A stretch of DNA of 64,000 nt from Photorhabdus bodei (GTDB lineage: Bacteria > Pseudomonadota > Gammaproteobacteria > Enterobacterales > Enterobacteriaceae): the NCBI RefSeq assembly GCF_003287735.1, contig NZ_NSCM01000005.1:1-64000 (forward strand), given 5' to 3'. The notes under the pieces are model-generated. The model made no database searches, was not told where the DNA came from, and saw only the letters and a program-made list of their open reading frames with translations. Of the stretch, positions 56,548 through 64,000 are shown piece by piece. Within the stretch, counting starts at the first letter, position 1. The number at the start of each line of letters is the position of its first letter. The position numbers and the translations under genes were made by a program.

Positions 56548-57930
56548 ACTCCCAAGACTGTCGTGATCAGGTGTCACGCCATAACTGACAAAAATACACC
56601 TTAAATCTAAACGCACCATGTGTTCAAGTGCTCTAAGCGAGCAGTATCCTTTCATGATCCCATAAAGCAGGATCCCCATCATTGAACGGTGCCCATGATG
56701 CTGCTTCGCATCCGCAAAACTGCGCTCTATCGTCTCCTTTCGCCGCTTGTAGGTCTTTTGACCCCACTCCGTTAACCGGTTTTCCCTGACCTGCTCCTTA
56801 CTCTCCTCCCAGACATGACGGGTTATCTTTTTACCTCCTTTGGCCTGCGTACAGGACGCGCGTTTCGGGCAATACTGGCAGATAGTCGCCGCAGCCTGAT
56901 AATGCCGGTATCCCTCCCGACTGGTCGTTTGATAAATCAACTTTTCGCCCTGAGGACACACATAGCAGTCCTCCTGCTTGTCATAGGTAAAATGTTTCTT
57001 CTGGAAGACGTTCGGCCCCTTATTCGGACGGCGGTAACCGATTATCGGCATGACACCTGACTGTTCCGTTAAGTCACAAACCAGGGCCGTAAAATAGCCC
57101 GCATCCAGCCCAACCGCGAGGGGAGACAGGGAGAATCGCCTGAGCTGACGCACCAGGCACCCAATAAAAGGCTGGCTGTCGTGGACATTGCCAGGAGTGG
57201 CGTAGGTATCGGTGATGATGCCGACTTTCCCATCCACACTACAGTGGTCAAGATAAAAGAACCCCCGGGGTTTGTTGGTCCGGTGCATAAATCCACTGTC
57301 CGGATCAGTGGTACTCACTTTCGTCTTTCTCTGCCGCTCCTTCATGGCTGGCTTTAGGCTTTTTTTCCTGATGCGGCCCGGTCTCCATTGACGGCCTTTT
57401 CCAATTCCTCAAGATAGGCACTGGGAGGCACAGAACGCAGCTCGTTCTTTGATTTATGCGGATTAGCACTGGCTTTCAGGTGGGTGCTATCAGTATAGAG
57501 TACTCGTCCCCCCACCCACCCTCTGGCGATGGCCTGTTCAACAATATTATCAAAAATCTGCTGGAAGACCTCGCTGTGATTGAAACGACGACGGCGGTTT
57601 TGGCTCAGGGTCGAAGCATCAGGCACTTTCTCTATTAAGCCGAGGCAGAGGAACCAGAGGTAAGCCACATTGACCTAGATTTCCTGAGCCAAGCGGCATT
57701 CGCTGGGGATGCCAAACAAGTAGCCGAGCAACATCATTTTAATCAACATGACCGGATAAATGGCAGGCCGACCATTATTGTGGCAATACAAAGGCGCGAC
57801 TCATTCGCGGATGAATTCAAAATCAATGGCGGCATCGACTTGATGGACCAAATGATTTTTGGGCACCAGCTCGTCAAGCGAGAGCGTTTCTGGCGGGAAA
57901 GTCTGGGGAGGGGGTATTCTTAACATGGCG
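56548..57930 (-). pseudogene. IS1182-family transposase with in-frame stops and a frameshift
   Basis: From 57930 the frame reads 'LDELVPKNHLVHQVDAAIDF', a TGA, 'NNGRPAIYPVMLIKMMLLGY', a TAG, then 'PDASTLSQNRRRRFN' and 'VGGRVLYTDSTHLKASANPH'. After a frameshift near 57350 it continues 'PRGFFYLDHCSVDGKVGIIT', 'CPQGEKLIYQTTSREGYRHY' and 'RKETIERSFADAKQHHGHR' (third catalytic acid). All IS1182 landmarks are present, so a nearly full-length element decayed in place. The last ~15 codons of the open frame run into the neighbouring IS5 relic. Confidence 0.88.
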
Positions 57931-58226
57931 GCCATCTCCGTCGGGTAAACGGAACTTAATTACTTAATTAAAGCAAAGCACCAGATAAAAATGTCAATAA
58001 TCTGAAATTACGCCAGCACGACTGGCACTGGCATTTGTCATTATATGGCTGCCGATGAGTATTGAACAAATGATGAACAATAAACGTCAACAGCCCCAGC
58101 CCCTAAAGTGAATTTTAATTTCATAATTTTATGCAACACATCAAAACAGTGTGTCGATTACTATAGACTTAAGGTGTTAACTACTTTGTGATTGTTTTTT
58201 AATCCTTTGATTATTGTTGCGGCCCA

Positions 58227-58913
58227 TTAGCTGTTAATTTGCCCAAGGTTAGCGTGAATTACACTTCCGTTGAGTGTTGGATTTTCAGAACAAAAATATG
58301 TTAGTGTTGCGATTTCCTCCGGTTCAACATATCTACCCAATGAAACTCGCTTAGAAAAAAAATCATCAGTGAACTTTTCACTCTCCGTGGCCATTCGGGT
58401 TGCGGTAACTCCCGGGCAAATACAACAAGTATGGACTTTGCGTTCACTCATGTCTTGTTGGGTCGCTCTCATCATACCGACAACAGCATGTTTTATCGTT
58501 ATATATGAGAAGTTTCCAGGAACACCTAACTCGGAAAGCGTTGAACCTATATAAATTATTGACGAACCCTCATTAAGGAAATTAGAAAAAATACTATTTA
58601 GTTTTGCCGCTCCCTTTATAGAGATATTAAATAAATCACTCAAGTAATCAATATCTGCCTTAAGTGCAGTATCTGAAACATGCTGTGCAGCATTATGAAC
58701 CAAACATATTTTATCCTTGCATTCATTAAGGATTTCTCGAATTCTATCCTCCTTGATGCTGCATTGTGCAAAATCAGTTTCGATGTGAATGCAGTCGTCA
58801 AGTGGCGGAGGAGTCCGAGAAAGTGAGACTACGCGCCAACCCATTTGTAAGTACATGGTGCAAATACTAAGACCAATCCCTGTGCTCCCACCTGTAACAA
58901 ATACTGTGTTCAT
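58227..58913 (-). CDS. Short-chain dehydrogenase/reductase, paired with a PTPS-like gene
   Basis: 228 residues. NADP-binding 'VFVTGGSTGIGLSICTMYL', 'LVHNAAQH' (NAG-like) and the catalytic 'IYIGSTLSELGVPGNFSYITIK' region (Ser, Tyr and Lys, about residues 117-138) mark a classical SDR. It overlaps the preceding PTPS-like gene as ATGA, a pairing that suggests a sepiapterin-reductase-like or other pterin-modifying role. It appears intact and lies on the minus strand at the right edge of the island. The substrate cannot be read from the sequence. Confidence 0.78.
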   Translation of the reverse strand: MNTVFVTGGSTGIGLSICTMYLQMGWRVVSLSRTPPPLDDCIHIETDFAQCSIKEDRIREILNECKDKICLVHNAAQHVSDTALKADIDYLSDLFNISIKGAAKLNSIFSNFLNEGSSIIYIGSTLSELGVPGNFSYITIKHAVVGMMRATQQDMSERKVHTCCICPGVTATRMATESEKFTDDFFSKRVSLGRYVEPEEIATLTYFCSENPTLNGSVIHANLGQINS

Positions 58914-59466
58914 TTTATTATCGCTCTTCTACTAACCTTCTGTCCTTTGCTTGATCCAACATACACCACAATTTCGCTTATAAGATTCATTGGCATAGAG
59001 TCACAAACCGTTAGTTCTTTTATGAACCAAGAACTTAATGATTCGAGTGTAATGTTTTTTAACGGAAGAATACGTACATCCCTTTCAGGAAATGAGAAAA
59101 AATCATTATGAAAAAAACACTCTACATTAGCTTTGTTTCTTTTTATAACTAAAAATGGTGATTCACCAGGAAGTAATAATTTGTCATCGAGATAACTACA
59201 AAGCTCATGGAGTTTTTTTTGATTATGCAATAATCGAAAATCATACCGTTTTCTTCATATTCGGAATATACTTCTACACCAACATTGAAATTATGCCCAT
59301 GCAACGTTTCCCGTTCAAACTCCGAAAAAATAGTGAAGTGCGAGGCTGAGAAACCGATATCATCCCTCTGCATCATAATGCCAATACTATCTATGTTCAT
59401 CAATGCCTCCTGCCATGAGTCATACTCTCTTTGTATGTGAAATTTCGTGGAGACAACGATGAGCAT
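58910..59466 (-). pseudogene. 6-pyruvoyltetrahydropterin synthase-like gene, frame-shifted at an A8 run
   Basis: The first frame (59466 to 59149) gives 'DDIGFSASHFTIFSEFERET', 'LHGHNFNVGVEVYSEYEENG' and 'MIFDYCIIKK', which contains the zinc histidines of the PTPS/QueD fold. The second frame (59230 to 58910) resumes 'KKLHELCSYLDDKLLLPG', the helix that follows in PTPS. The junction is a run of eight A (minus strand, 59214-59221); one more A, or -1 slippage, would give a continuous protein of about 185 residues. It could be a pseudogene, a sequencing error, or expressed by slippage. Confidence 0.82.
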
Positions 59467-59526
59467 TTTTAATTCAGAATCTAGCCAACTGTCAAATTAT
59501 TTTTTACTATAAAAAGCGGGGGATGT

Positions 59527-59589
59527 AGTGATGTGATGGACATCTCCTTTTTCAGCGGCAAATAGTGCCATCTTTTTTCCGATGTACTA
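59527..59589 (+). repeat. IS-end-like sequence, inverted relative to the copy at 39560-39626
   Basis: The stretch around 'GATGTGATGGACATCTCC', 'CTTTTTCAGCGGCAAATAGT' and 'GCCATC' matches the reverse complement of 39560-39626 with few differences. There the same sequence lies at the 5' side of the truncated IS110 gene, so this is probably a solo IS110 (or IS982-junction) end. Confidence 0.72.
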
Positions 59590-59745
59590 GTAAACCACAC
59601 ACACGGTACCCGACCTGAATATCCTCAGACAGCAAGTCAAGGAATGCCCAATTAACGGGTCTTCATGTTCAACTAATTACATGAGTCACAACAACTTCAC
59701 CATTACGCAACTCAAAGGCCAATTGACTACCAGTATCAACACCCA

Positions 59746-59869
59746 ACCCTATGGATTTCAAGATACATTGCGGCGGCAAGGGAGCGAATCCCCGGGAACA
59801 TAGATAACTCTGTGACAAGGGTGAGCGAGTGCAGCCAACAAAGAGGCAACTTGAAAGATGACGGGTATA
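59746..59869 (-). repeat. ERIC element (copy 3, inverted)
   Basis: Reverse-complement orientation of the ERIC consensus, starting CCCTATGGATTTCAAGAT and ending GATGACGGGTATA. It is more diverged than the other copies, with several substitutions in the middle. Confidence 0.88.
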
Positions 59870-60194
59870 TACCCAAGAAACTTCAAGATGCAGTTTTTAA
59901 CACCTGAAAATGGTCATTAATTCTATACCTAATGAACTTCAAGATGCTTGAACAACAAGATATAAAAACATTTAAATTCAACAATATAGTTGTTTTTCAA
60001 ACATGCACCTTGAAGTGTTTTGAGTATAGATCATTTTTAAAAAACTAGAAAGGTAAATACAGCGGTCAAGTAAAATCTCCTTGTATACTGAATAGTAGTA
60101 AAAGAACATTCAATGGAAATGGATAGAGATACAGTTGTAATATTAACCTAGAAAAATAGCTAGTTTAAAGAATAAATGCTAAACCGGAGCTAAA

Positions 60195-61007
60195 ATGGGA
60201 CGACTGATTAAACACCTTACCAATATATTAGGAATCAATGCTCTCCATCGTTATCCCTATCCCGCTCACGATATTACACTGGCAGGTGATAGACATTTGC
60301 ATCTGGTGGGCAGTATTCATATGGGTACGAAAAATATGTTCCCACTGTCGGAAATATTGATAGAACAACTTAATCTATCCGATACATTAATCGTGGAAGC
60401 AGATATTATTCAGGCAGACTCCCCATTTCATGATGAATTTCAATCATATCACCGCATCGAACAACGTTTATCTTCTGAGATGTACCAGAATTTTCAAGAC
60501 TGCTGCAATGAAATCCAACAGCAGGAAGAATTCCTCAATTTATTACCCTCATGGCAAATCGCTTTAATTTTACAAGCAGGACAAGCACAAAACCTTGGAT
60601 TGCATCCCCATTACGGTATCGATTATCAGCTACTGAATGCAGCCAAAGCGCAAGGGAAAACGGTTATTGAACTAGAAGGTACTGAATCACAAATTAATTT
60701 ACTTAATCAAATTCCCAATAACGGCCTGCCACTACTGGAAGATACATTAACCCATTGGCACGCAAATGCCCGCGCTTTACAAACAATGATCAGTTGGTGG
60801 ATGGACTATCAACCTGAACAGCAAAAACATGTTTTACCAACAACTTTCAGTAAAGAGATATACCAACTATTGATGACTGAACGTAATAAACGATGGAATA
60901 AGCGTTTACGGAAATTACCTACCGGTCGATATCTTGTCGCTGTTGGTGCTTTGCATCTGTACGGTGAAGGGAATTTGCCTCAGATGCTGGCAGAAGAACA
61001 GGATTAA
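60195..61007 (+). CDS. ybaP: TraB/GumN-family protein YbaP
   Basis: 270 residues, close to E. coli YbaP: 'DITLAGDRHLHLVGSIHMGT' with the first GX2H-like motif, 'YGIDYQLLNAAKAQGK' and the C-terminal 'GRYLVAVGALHLYGEGNLPQ' with the second. The paired motifs are the presumed metal/active site of the TraB family, some members of which are peptidases. It is followed by ybaK, as in E. coli. Confidence 0.93.
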   Translation: MGRLIKHLTNILGINALHRYPYPAHDITLAGDRHLHLVGSIHMGTKNMFPLSEILIEQLNLSDTLIVEADIIQADSPFHDEFQSYHRIEQRLSSEMYQNFQDCCNEIQQQEEFLNLLPSWQIALILQAGQAQNLGLHPHYGIDYQLLNAAKAQGKTVIELEGTESQINLLNQIPNNGLPLLEDTLTHWHANARALQTMISWWMDYQPEQQKHVLPTTFSKEIYQLLMTERNKRWNKRLRKLPTGRYLVAVGALHLYGEGNLPQMLAEEQD

Positions 61008-61192
61008 AAAAAGGCCAATAATACAGTAATATTGGCCAATCAAAGAGGAATAACCTGTCACTCTCGTTATTCTTATTGTTCGGGATATTACCTGTTTGTA
61101 CACAAGCAACAGAGCCATAGTTAGAATATCAATTCCATCCTTCTATTTCATCCGTTATCCTTAATTACAAAATTATTCTATGTAATGAAATT

Positions 61193-61669
61193 ATGACACC
61201 TGCGATCATTCTATTAGAAAAACAGAACGTTAGCTTTACTCTTCATACCTATGAACACGATACAAATGAGCATAACTTTGGTGATGAAGCAGTGAGGAAA
61301 TTAAGACTCAATGCTAGGCAGGTATTTAAAACTTTGCTGGTTGCACTTAATGGTGAGGCTAAAAATTTGGTGGTAGCCGTCACCCCCGTTTCAGGTGAAC
61401 TGGATTTAAAAAAGGTCGCCAAAGTTTTTAAAGTCAAAAAAGCAGAAATGGCTGATCCCCAAATCGCCCAGAAAGTGACAGGGTATCTCGTCGGCGGGAT
61501 CAGTCCGCTAGGACAGAAAAAATACTTGCCAACAGTTATTGATAACCAAGCGCAACAGTTCCCAACTATATTTGTCTCGGGTGGTAAACGAGGGTTAGAT
61601 ATTGAATTGGCGTCGTCTGATCTCTGTAGATTATTGAGAGGTAATTTCGCTGATATTGCAAAAGCTTAA
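61193..61669 (+). CDS. ybaK: Cys-tRNA(Pro) deacylase YbaK
   Basis: 158 residues, the YbaK/EbsC family: '[20 protein letters not shown]' and the Lys in '[19 protein letters not shown]', with '[14 protein letters not shown]' and '[14 protein letters not shown]' near the end. It removes Cys from mischarged tRNA-Pro in the cytoplasm. A terminator follows. Confidence 0.96.
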   Translation: MTPAIILLEKQNVSFTLHTYEHDTNEHNFGDEAVRKLRLNARQVFKTLLVALNGEAKNLVVAVTPVSGELDLKKVAKVFKVKKAEMADPQIAQKVTGYLVGGISPLGQKKYLPTVIDNQAQQFPTIFVSGGKRGLDIELASSDLCRLLRGNFADIAKA

Positions 61670-61681
61670 ATTATTACCCAA

Positions 61682-61708
61682 AAAGGGCGGCCAAAATTGC
61701 CGCCCTTT
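61682..61708. terminator. Bidirectional terminator between ybaK and ushA
   Basis: Perfect arms AAAGGGCGGC (61682-61691) and GCCGCCCTTT (61699-61708) around a 7-base loop, placed between the two convergent genes. Confidence 0.85.
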
Positions 61709-61730
61709 CGATTTATCATTCTGTCAGGGA

Positions 61731-63389
61731 TTATTGATAAATAATTTCACCCTTTGGCTCATAATCAGCCGCTTTCAGTGGTGAATGCTTCTCGATATAG
61801 TCTTTCAAAACTTCTGCATCAACAAAACCGGTGTTGACATAGGTTGGATAATTATCAACACGTGGATAGCCATCACCACCAATAGCATTAAAGTCCAGCA
61901 TTGCCATGCGGTAAGTTTTATTCGGCTCTAGTGGCTTTCCACCGATTTTTACCTCTTTAACACCTTTACCATCAGCAATCAGGCTGACATTCACAAACTG
62001 TGCATAAGCACCAGAGTCAACTTTCATATTAGCAATCGCCGCCAGATATTGTTTGACTTCATCGCCTTTCATATCAACGTAAACCAATGTGTTAGCAAAT
62101 GGATGCACTTTCAACACATCTTTATAAGTGATATCACCTGATTCAATCGAATCGCGAATACCACCACCACTCATAATCGCAAAATCAGCACCCGCGCGTT
62201 CCATCATGGCAGAAAGCGCAACATGGGCCATATTAGTCTGAACAAAACGAACTTTGCTACGATCCCCTTCCAATTTACCCTCAATAGAACCCACTTTTAC
62301 ACCAAGTTGTTTATCACCTTTATCTTGATAAGGCATCAGCAACTTTAACATATCCGGGTTTTGTGCAATTTCATGAGTGTAGTAAGCACGTTCAGTAGAA
62401 CCATCTTCCTTCTGCACTTTCTTTTTGAGGTTAATAGGGATCAACTGATAGTGAGTCAGCTTTAATTCACCATTACGGAACTGGAAGTCAGCACGACCAA
62501 CATATTTACCCCACTCATGAGCCTGAACAATCCAGGTACCGTTCTGACGATCCGGCGAACATGGGGTTCCTGGCACATAATCGATCTGCTTATAATTTTT
62601 ATTTTCCGCAGACATACAGACCGGATCTTGTGAGTGACCACCGACAATCATATCCAGATAGCCCGCAGGCAAGCTGCGAGCCATTTCAACATCACCCGGC
62701 GCATTAGAACCATGATTACCGTTGTCATAGTGCCCCATATGGGTTGCTGCAATAATCACATCTGGCTTTTCATCTCTCTTTAGTTCTTCAACAACCATTT
62801 TGGCTTCTGTCGCAGGAACACGAAATTCAACATCAGGAAAATTAGCTGGGTTACCGATTTTCGCCGTATCATCAGTCGTCAGGCCAATAACCGCAATTTT
62901 CACACCCTGTTTATCGAAAATAGTATAAGGTTTGAACAAACGTTTGCCGGTGCTTGTTTGGTAAATATTGGCGGCCAGAAATGGAAAAGTTGCCCATTTT
63001 TCCTGTTGACGCAGTATTGACAGAGGATTATCAAACTCATGGTTACCCAACGCCATTGCATCATAGCCCACCAAGTTCATGCCTTTAAAATCAGGTTCGG
63101 CATTTTGCAGATCAGATTCTGGTACACCGGTATTAATATCCCCGCCAGAAAGTAGTAACACACTACCACCTTTTTTCACGACCTCCTGACGGATTTCATC
63201 AACTACCGTTTTTTGAGCGGCTAAACCATACTCACCATAATCGTTATGCCAAAAATGACCATGATGGTCATTGGTGTGCAAAATGGTAATGTTATAGGTT
63301 TTATCCTTCTCCCATGCATTTGCGATTGCTGGAAGTAGTGCTATAGATACAACCAAAGCACAAGCTGAGGTCTTGAACGAGAATTTCAT
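61731..63389 (-). CDS. ushA: Periplasmic UDP-sugar hydrolase / 5'-nucleotidase UshA
   Basis: 552 residues from 'MKFSFKTSACALVVSIALLP' ('GGAGA' upstream), with a signal peptide ending 'AIANA'; a 13-codon upstream extension has no support. Metal ligands: 'LHTNDHHGHFW', 'SGGDINTG', 'ALGNHEFDNP', 'ATHMGHYD' and 'IVGGHSQD'. The C-terminal nucleotide-binding domain holds 'GGGIRDSIESGDITYKDVL' and 'DFNAIGGDGYP'. It degrades nucleotides and UDP-glucose in the periplasm. Full length compared with E. coli (550). Confidence 0.98.
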   Translation of the reverse strand: MKFSFKTSACALVVSIALLPAIANAWEKDKTYNITILHTNDHHGHFWHNDYGEYGLAAQKTVVDEIRQEVVKKGGSVLLLSGGDINTGVPESDLQNAEPDFKGMNLVGYDAMALGNHEFDNPLSILRQQEKWATFPFLAANIYQTSTGKRLFKPYTIFDKQGVKIAVIGLTTDDTAKIGNPANFPDVEFRVPATEAKMVVEELKRDEKPDVIIAATHMGHYDNGNHGSNAPGDVEMARSLPAGYLDMIVGGHSQDPVCMSAENKNYKQIDYVPGTPCSPDRQNGTWIVQAHEWGKYVGRADFQFRNGELKLTHYQLIPINLKKKVQKEDGSTERAYYTHEIAQNPDMLKLLMPYQDKGDKQLGVKVGSIEGKLEGDRSKVRFVQTNMAHVALSAMMERAGADFAIMSGGGIRDSIESGDITYKDVLKVHPFANTLVYVDMKGDEVKQYLAAIANMKVDSGAYAQFVNVSLIADGKGVKEVKIGGKPLEPNKTYRMAMLDFNAIGGDGYPRVDNYPTYVNTGFVDAEVLKDYIEKHSPLKAADYEPKGEIIYQ

Positions 63390-63535
63390 GGTATATCTCC
63401 ATGTTTTTTTTAGTGAATTGCCATGCAAAAACAGCTTTTAAAGCTAACAAGGCGGGATAAATTGATCATTTCTTGAGACAGGTTATGTTATGCAGTTATT
63501 AACACATGTTTTGTTTCGTCTTTGCGAGAATACTA

Positions 63536-63662
63536 TATACCCGTCATCTTTCAAGTTGCCTCTTTGTTGGCTGCACTCGCTCACCCCGGTCACATCGTTA
63601 TCTATGCTCCCGGGGATTCACTCCCTTGCCGTCGCGATCCATCTTGAAATCCATAGGGTATA
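63536..63662 (+). repeat. ERIC element (copy 4)
   Basis: 127 bases nearly identical to copy 2, in the space between the divergent ushA and fsr genes, about 105 bases before the fsr start. Confidence 0.92.
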
Positions 63663-63768
63663 AAACTATATCCAAGATAGTAAAAAATCAACTCTCTACC
63701 TAATATGTATTAAAATTCAACAAATAACCAATATACTGACTATTGATTAAGACAGGTTGGCTGCGAAT

Positions 63769-64000
63769 ATGAGCGAACAAAGCAATACCACCATAGTTCC
63801 ATCTCACCCCAAAAAAACCAGGAATACCGTTTTTACTATTCTTGGGGCAATCAGTGTTTCACACTTATTGAACGATATGATCCAATCGCTGATTCTGGCA
63901 ATTTATCCTTTACTACAATTAGAATTCAACCTGAGTTTTGTGCAAATCGGTATGATCACCCTGACTTATCAGATTACCGCCTCTTTATTACAACCACTGA
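63769..64000 (+). CDS. fsr: Fosmidomycin-resistance MFS exporter Fsr (5' part)
   Basis: 77 codons before the window ends, starting 'MSEQSNTTIVPSHPKKTRNT' and leading into 'ILGAISVSHLLNDMIQSLIL' (helix 1) and 'FVQIGMITLTYQITASLLQP' (helix 2), the conserved start of Fsr. It follows ushA divergently, as in E. coli. Most of the gene is outside the window. Confidence 0.93.
   Translation, partial: MSEQSNTTIVPSHPKKTRNTVFTILGAISVSHLLNDMIQSLILAIYPLLQLEFNLSFVQIGMITLTYQITASLLQPL

Larger units (their letters stand above)
59467..60194. other. Island right edge: IS-end relic, ERIC and short repeats
   Basis: About 730 bases without a gene. It contains the IS-end-like sequence at 59527-59589, the inverted ERIC copy at 59746-59869, and two short 'ACTTCAAGATGC' repeats near 59880-59950. 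Beyond this the E. coli-like gene order resumes with ybaP. Confidence 0.55.

Noticed and set aside
37541..60194. A tRNA-anchored integrative element
   Set aside because: I saw no tRNA gene, integrase or att-like direct repeat at either edge.

Overview
The window reads as a chromosomal segment of an entomopathogenic enterobacterium, most likely Photorhabdus. The support is a Ysc/Psc-type type III secretion (T3SS) operon with an exsA/exsD regulatory pair and a YopT-like effector, several copies of the 127-bp ERIC repeat, abundant degenerate insertion sequences, and housekeeping genes very close to Enterobacterales orthologues. The species is not decided from the sequence.

Layout. 1-11.7 kb: a transposase tail, then exsA, exsD and yscB-sctC-sctD-yscE-sctF-yscG-yscH-sctI-sctJ-sctK-sctL, ending in a frameshifted yopT-like effector gene (lopT) and its SycT-like chaperone. 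11.8-17.2 kb: a cold-shock gene, an AT-rich gap, atoD-atoA behind a sigma-54-type promoter, what may be a remnant of atoE, and an orphan tail-fibre gene with a tandem internal repeat. 17.2-21.8 kb: cysS, ppiB-lpxH, purE-purK. 21.8-27.3 kb: accessory genes (orphan RHH protein, riboflavin-synthase/lumazine-protein-like gene, Tsx-like channel, MFS transporter, RutA-like flavin monooxygenase). 27.4-37.5 kb: ybbP-ybbA / tesA-ybbO-cnoX-qmcA-ybbJ / cueR-copA. 60.2-64 kb: ybaP-ybaK / ushA / fsr (cut by the window end). From memory of E. coli, the core genes run in the same order as fsr-ushA-ybaK-ybaP-copA-cueR-ybbJ-qmcA-ybbN-ybbO-tesA-ybbA-ybbP-purK-purE-lpxH-ppiB-cysS. The 37.5-60.2 kb block is therefore an island inserted between copA and ybaP.

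The island holds the most interesting content: an eight-gene minus-strand operon (40.4-48.7 kb) that looks like an undescribed ribosomal peptide (RiPP) pathway. A 114-residue precursor consists of four near-identical 27-residue units, each beginning Cys-Gly-(Pro/Ser)-Arg-Met-Phe-Ala-Pro-Phe. It lies beside a tetrapyrrole-methylase-fold methyltransferase resembling split-borosin backbone N-methyltransferases, two HExxH proteins resembling peptide beta-hydroxylases, a PRMT-like methyltransferase, a 2-oxoglutarate/Fe(II) oxygenase, an SGNH-type protein and a NodU/TobZ-type carbamoyltransferase. A hairpin directly after the precursor gene could set a high precursor-to-enzyme ratio. Across an IS-filled gap lie a cytoplasmic M13 metallopeptidase and an MFS exporter that could finish and export the product. 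A frameshifted PTPS-like gene with an SDR gene sits at the far edge.

Mobile DNA in the island is layered: a group II intron RT gene split by an IS982 element that is itself split by an IS110 element, plus IS5, IS630, IS110 and IS1182 copies, nearly all decayed. Two copies of one short IS-end sequence lie in inverted orientation on either side of the RiPP region.
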